From Chara braunii (taxonomy: Eukaryota > Streptophyta > Charophyceae > Charales > Characeae): a stretch of 27,835 nt of DNA. Where the stretch lies: contig BFEA01000291.1 in assembly GCA_003427395.1 (NCBI GenBank), positions 650,201 to 678,035 of the forward strand, in the 5' to 3' direction. The notes beneath the pieces were generated by a model. It was not told where the DNA came from. It did no database searches and saw only the letters and a list, made by a program, of their open reading frames with translations. The translations under genes and the position numbers were made by a program. Below are positions 27,106 to 27,835 of the stretch, piece after piece; position 1 is the first letter of the stretch, and each line of letters opens with the position of its first letter.

Positions 27106-27207
27106 ATGGCGCCAATGTTAGCGAAGTTGCATGATACGCTGCCCTCCTATTTTTCCCAGGCCACGTCTATTCTGGGGGGCATCAAGCATGAGTTCAAGAA
27201 AGAGAAG
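27106..27207 (+). CDS. Candidate first coding exon, unknown product
   Basis: ATG in a strong initiation context (gccatggcg), followed by 34 codons beginning MAPMLAKLHDTLPSYFSQ. The segment ends with EFKKEK at a consensus donor, AAG|GTAAGG (GT at 27208-27209), in phase 0. The peptide is amphipathic and ordinary in composition, which is why it stands out here. The frame stays open past the donor to 27312 with less protein-like sequence. I do not recognise a family, and no downstream exon is visible in the last 600 bp. A fragment caught in a mobile element is an alternative. Confidence 0.3.
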
Positions 27208-27321
27208 GTAAGGAAGAGTGGACAGCCTTGCCCTTGCGGTAAGCAGCAGACAAGCCCAGAGATGAATGCCACTTTGACATTGTGGTGCGGTCAGAGGGAA
27301 AATTGGGTATGAGTACCGCAA

Positions 27322-27390
27322 CGGGCCTAGGTCAATTGGTACACCCGTGAACTGTTGAAATTCAGATCCGAGTTCGAATCCACATCAAAA
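27322..27390 (+). mobile_element. tRNA-like Pol III head, SINE candidate
   Basis: An A-box-like taggtcaattggta (27328-27341) and a perfect B-box gttcgaatc (27372-27380) lie at tRNA-like spacing. The region folds poorly as a tRNA: the anticodon loop lacks U33 and the T stem does not pair. This is typical of a tRNA-derived SINE head or old tRNA relic. An A9 run at 27652-27660 could be the tail of a ~340-bp element; no target duplication was found. Confidence 0.4.
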
Positions 27391-27763
27391 CAAGCGGAAT
27401 GAAATTCCTGAATTACCTGATGCTGGTTAGCTCGACTATGATACCTCAAGGATGCTGCCGTTTTTCCCTTAAAACCACTAGTACCTTTGCCACTTCAGAA
27501 ATGAGGGAAAACGCCAGTCCCCGAAGAATTCGGAGGCCGGGCCCGACGACGGCTGCCGTTGATAAATCTAATTGGCCGCCGCCATTTCGTTTTAGCCTCC
27601 TGAAAGGTCGGAGGTCCGCTATTTTCCGAACCGACAAAGGTACTAATGGTTAAAAAAAAATCAAAAACAGGAAATCAGGTGAGAGATCTGGGGAGTTGTC
27701 GAGGGTGGAAGGCACTCTAGTGTCTGTTTGTGAACTGATACTTAGTCGACGCTGGCCAGAGCC
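27391..27763. other. Unassigned, possibly SINE body
   Basis: No gene supported. It ends with A-rich 'taaaaaaaaatcaaaaac' near 27651-27668, then unremarkable sequence. Confidence 0.35.
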
Positions 27764-27835
27764 GGGGTGGGTCGCTTTGCCCTGTAGCCTAGCAGGTGGG
27801 GGTTTTCTGGGGTGGGTCGTGCCACTCTGTAACCT
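27764..27835 (+). repeat. 45-bp tandem repeat, cut by window end
   Basis: 'ggggtgggtcg' at 27764 recurs at 27809, followed in both by a 'ctgtarcct' end. One full unit and most of a second are visible; the array may continue beyond the window. Confidence 0.65.

Noticed and set aside
27322-27390. A functional tRNA gene
   Set aside because: The T stem does not pair and U33 is missing; only the promoter boxes are good.

Overview
The window looks like repeat-dense nuclear DNA from a streptophyte (land plant or, more likely, a large-genome charophyte alga). Evidence for this: a Ty3/gypsy chromovirus primed by initiator-Met tRNA, a plant-style LINE, a U6 snRNA-like sequence with the plant-type 5' hairpin, and very abundant microsatellites. 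From memory the gag-pol text resembles elements of Chara braunii, but no search was run. I see no intact single-copy host gene. Two short stretches (9183-9418 and 27106-27207) look like possible orphan exons.

Layout. 1-497: unassigned, with a 16-bp tandem repeat carrying TGACGTCA-like sites. 498-3250 (minus): a broken non-LTR retrotransposon with ORF1, an oligo-A spacer, and ORF2 with APE endonuclease and the front of the reverse transcriptase; it ends inside the RT. 3250-5390: intergenic DNA with diverged tandem repeats and homopolymer tracts. 5393-5490: U6-like snRNA sequence. 5500-7350: GC-rich hairpins, then about 1.2 kb of pyrimidine-rich satellite built from local duplications. 7400-9180: foldbacks, a retroposon 3' end and a T22 tract flanked by a 14-bp direct repeat. 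9180-10600: an open segment with exon-like borders, a minus-strand open frame and an 80-bp minisatellite. 11300-13010: a microsatellite field in which a short repeat family lies next to (CT)n tracts in both orientations. 14541-14690: a second retroposon 3' end. 14812-16110: a diverged tandem duplication of 640-710 bp. 16290-16800: an AT-rich block.

17013-25972 is a structurally complete LTR retrotransposon of about 8.96 kb. It has 5-bp target duplications (gcaga), two ~1.18-kb LTRs, a PBS, a PPT, and gag-PR-RT-RNaseH-IN-chromodomain in the order of a chromovirus. Several in-frame stops and frameshifts break it, so it is probably not autonomous, although its LTRs and priming sites are well kept.

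25978-27835: microsatellite and GC-rich DNA, a possible first exon, a tRNA-like Pol III head (A and B boxes) and a 45-bp tandem repeat cut by the window end. Overall the window records nested mobile-element insertion and local satellite growth rather than genes working together.
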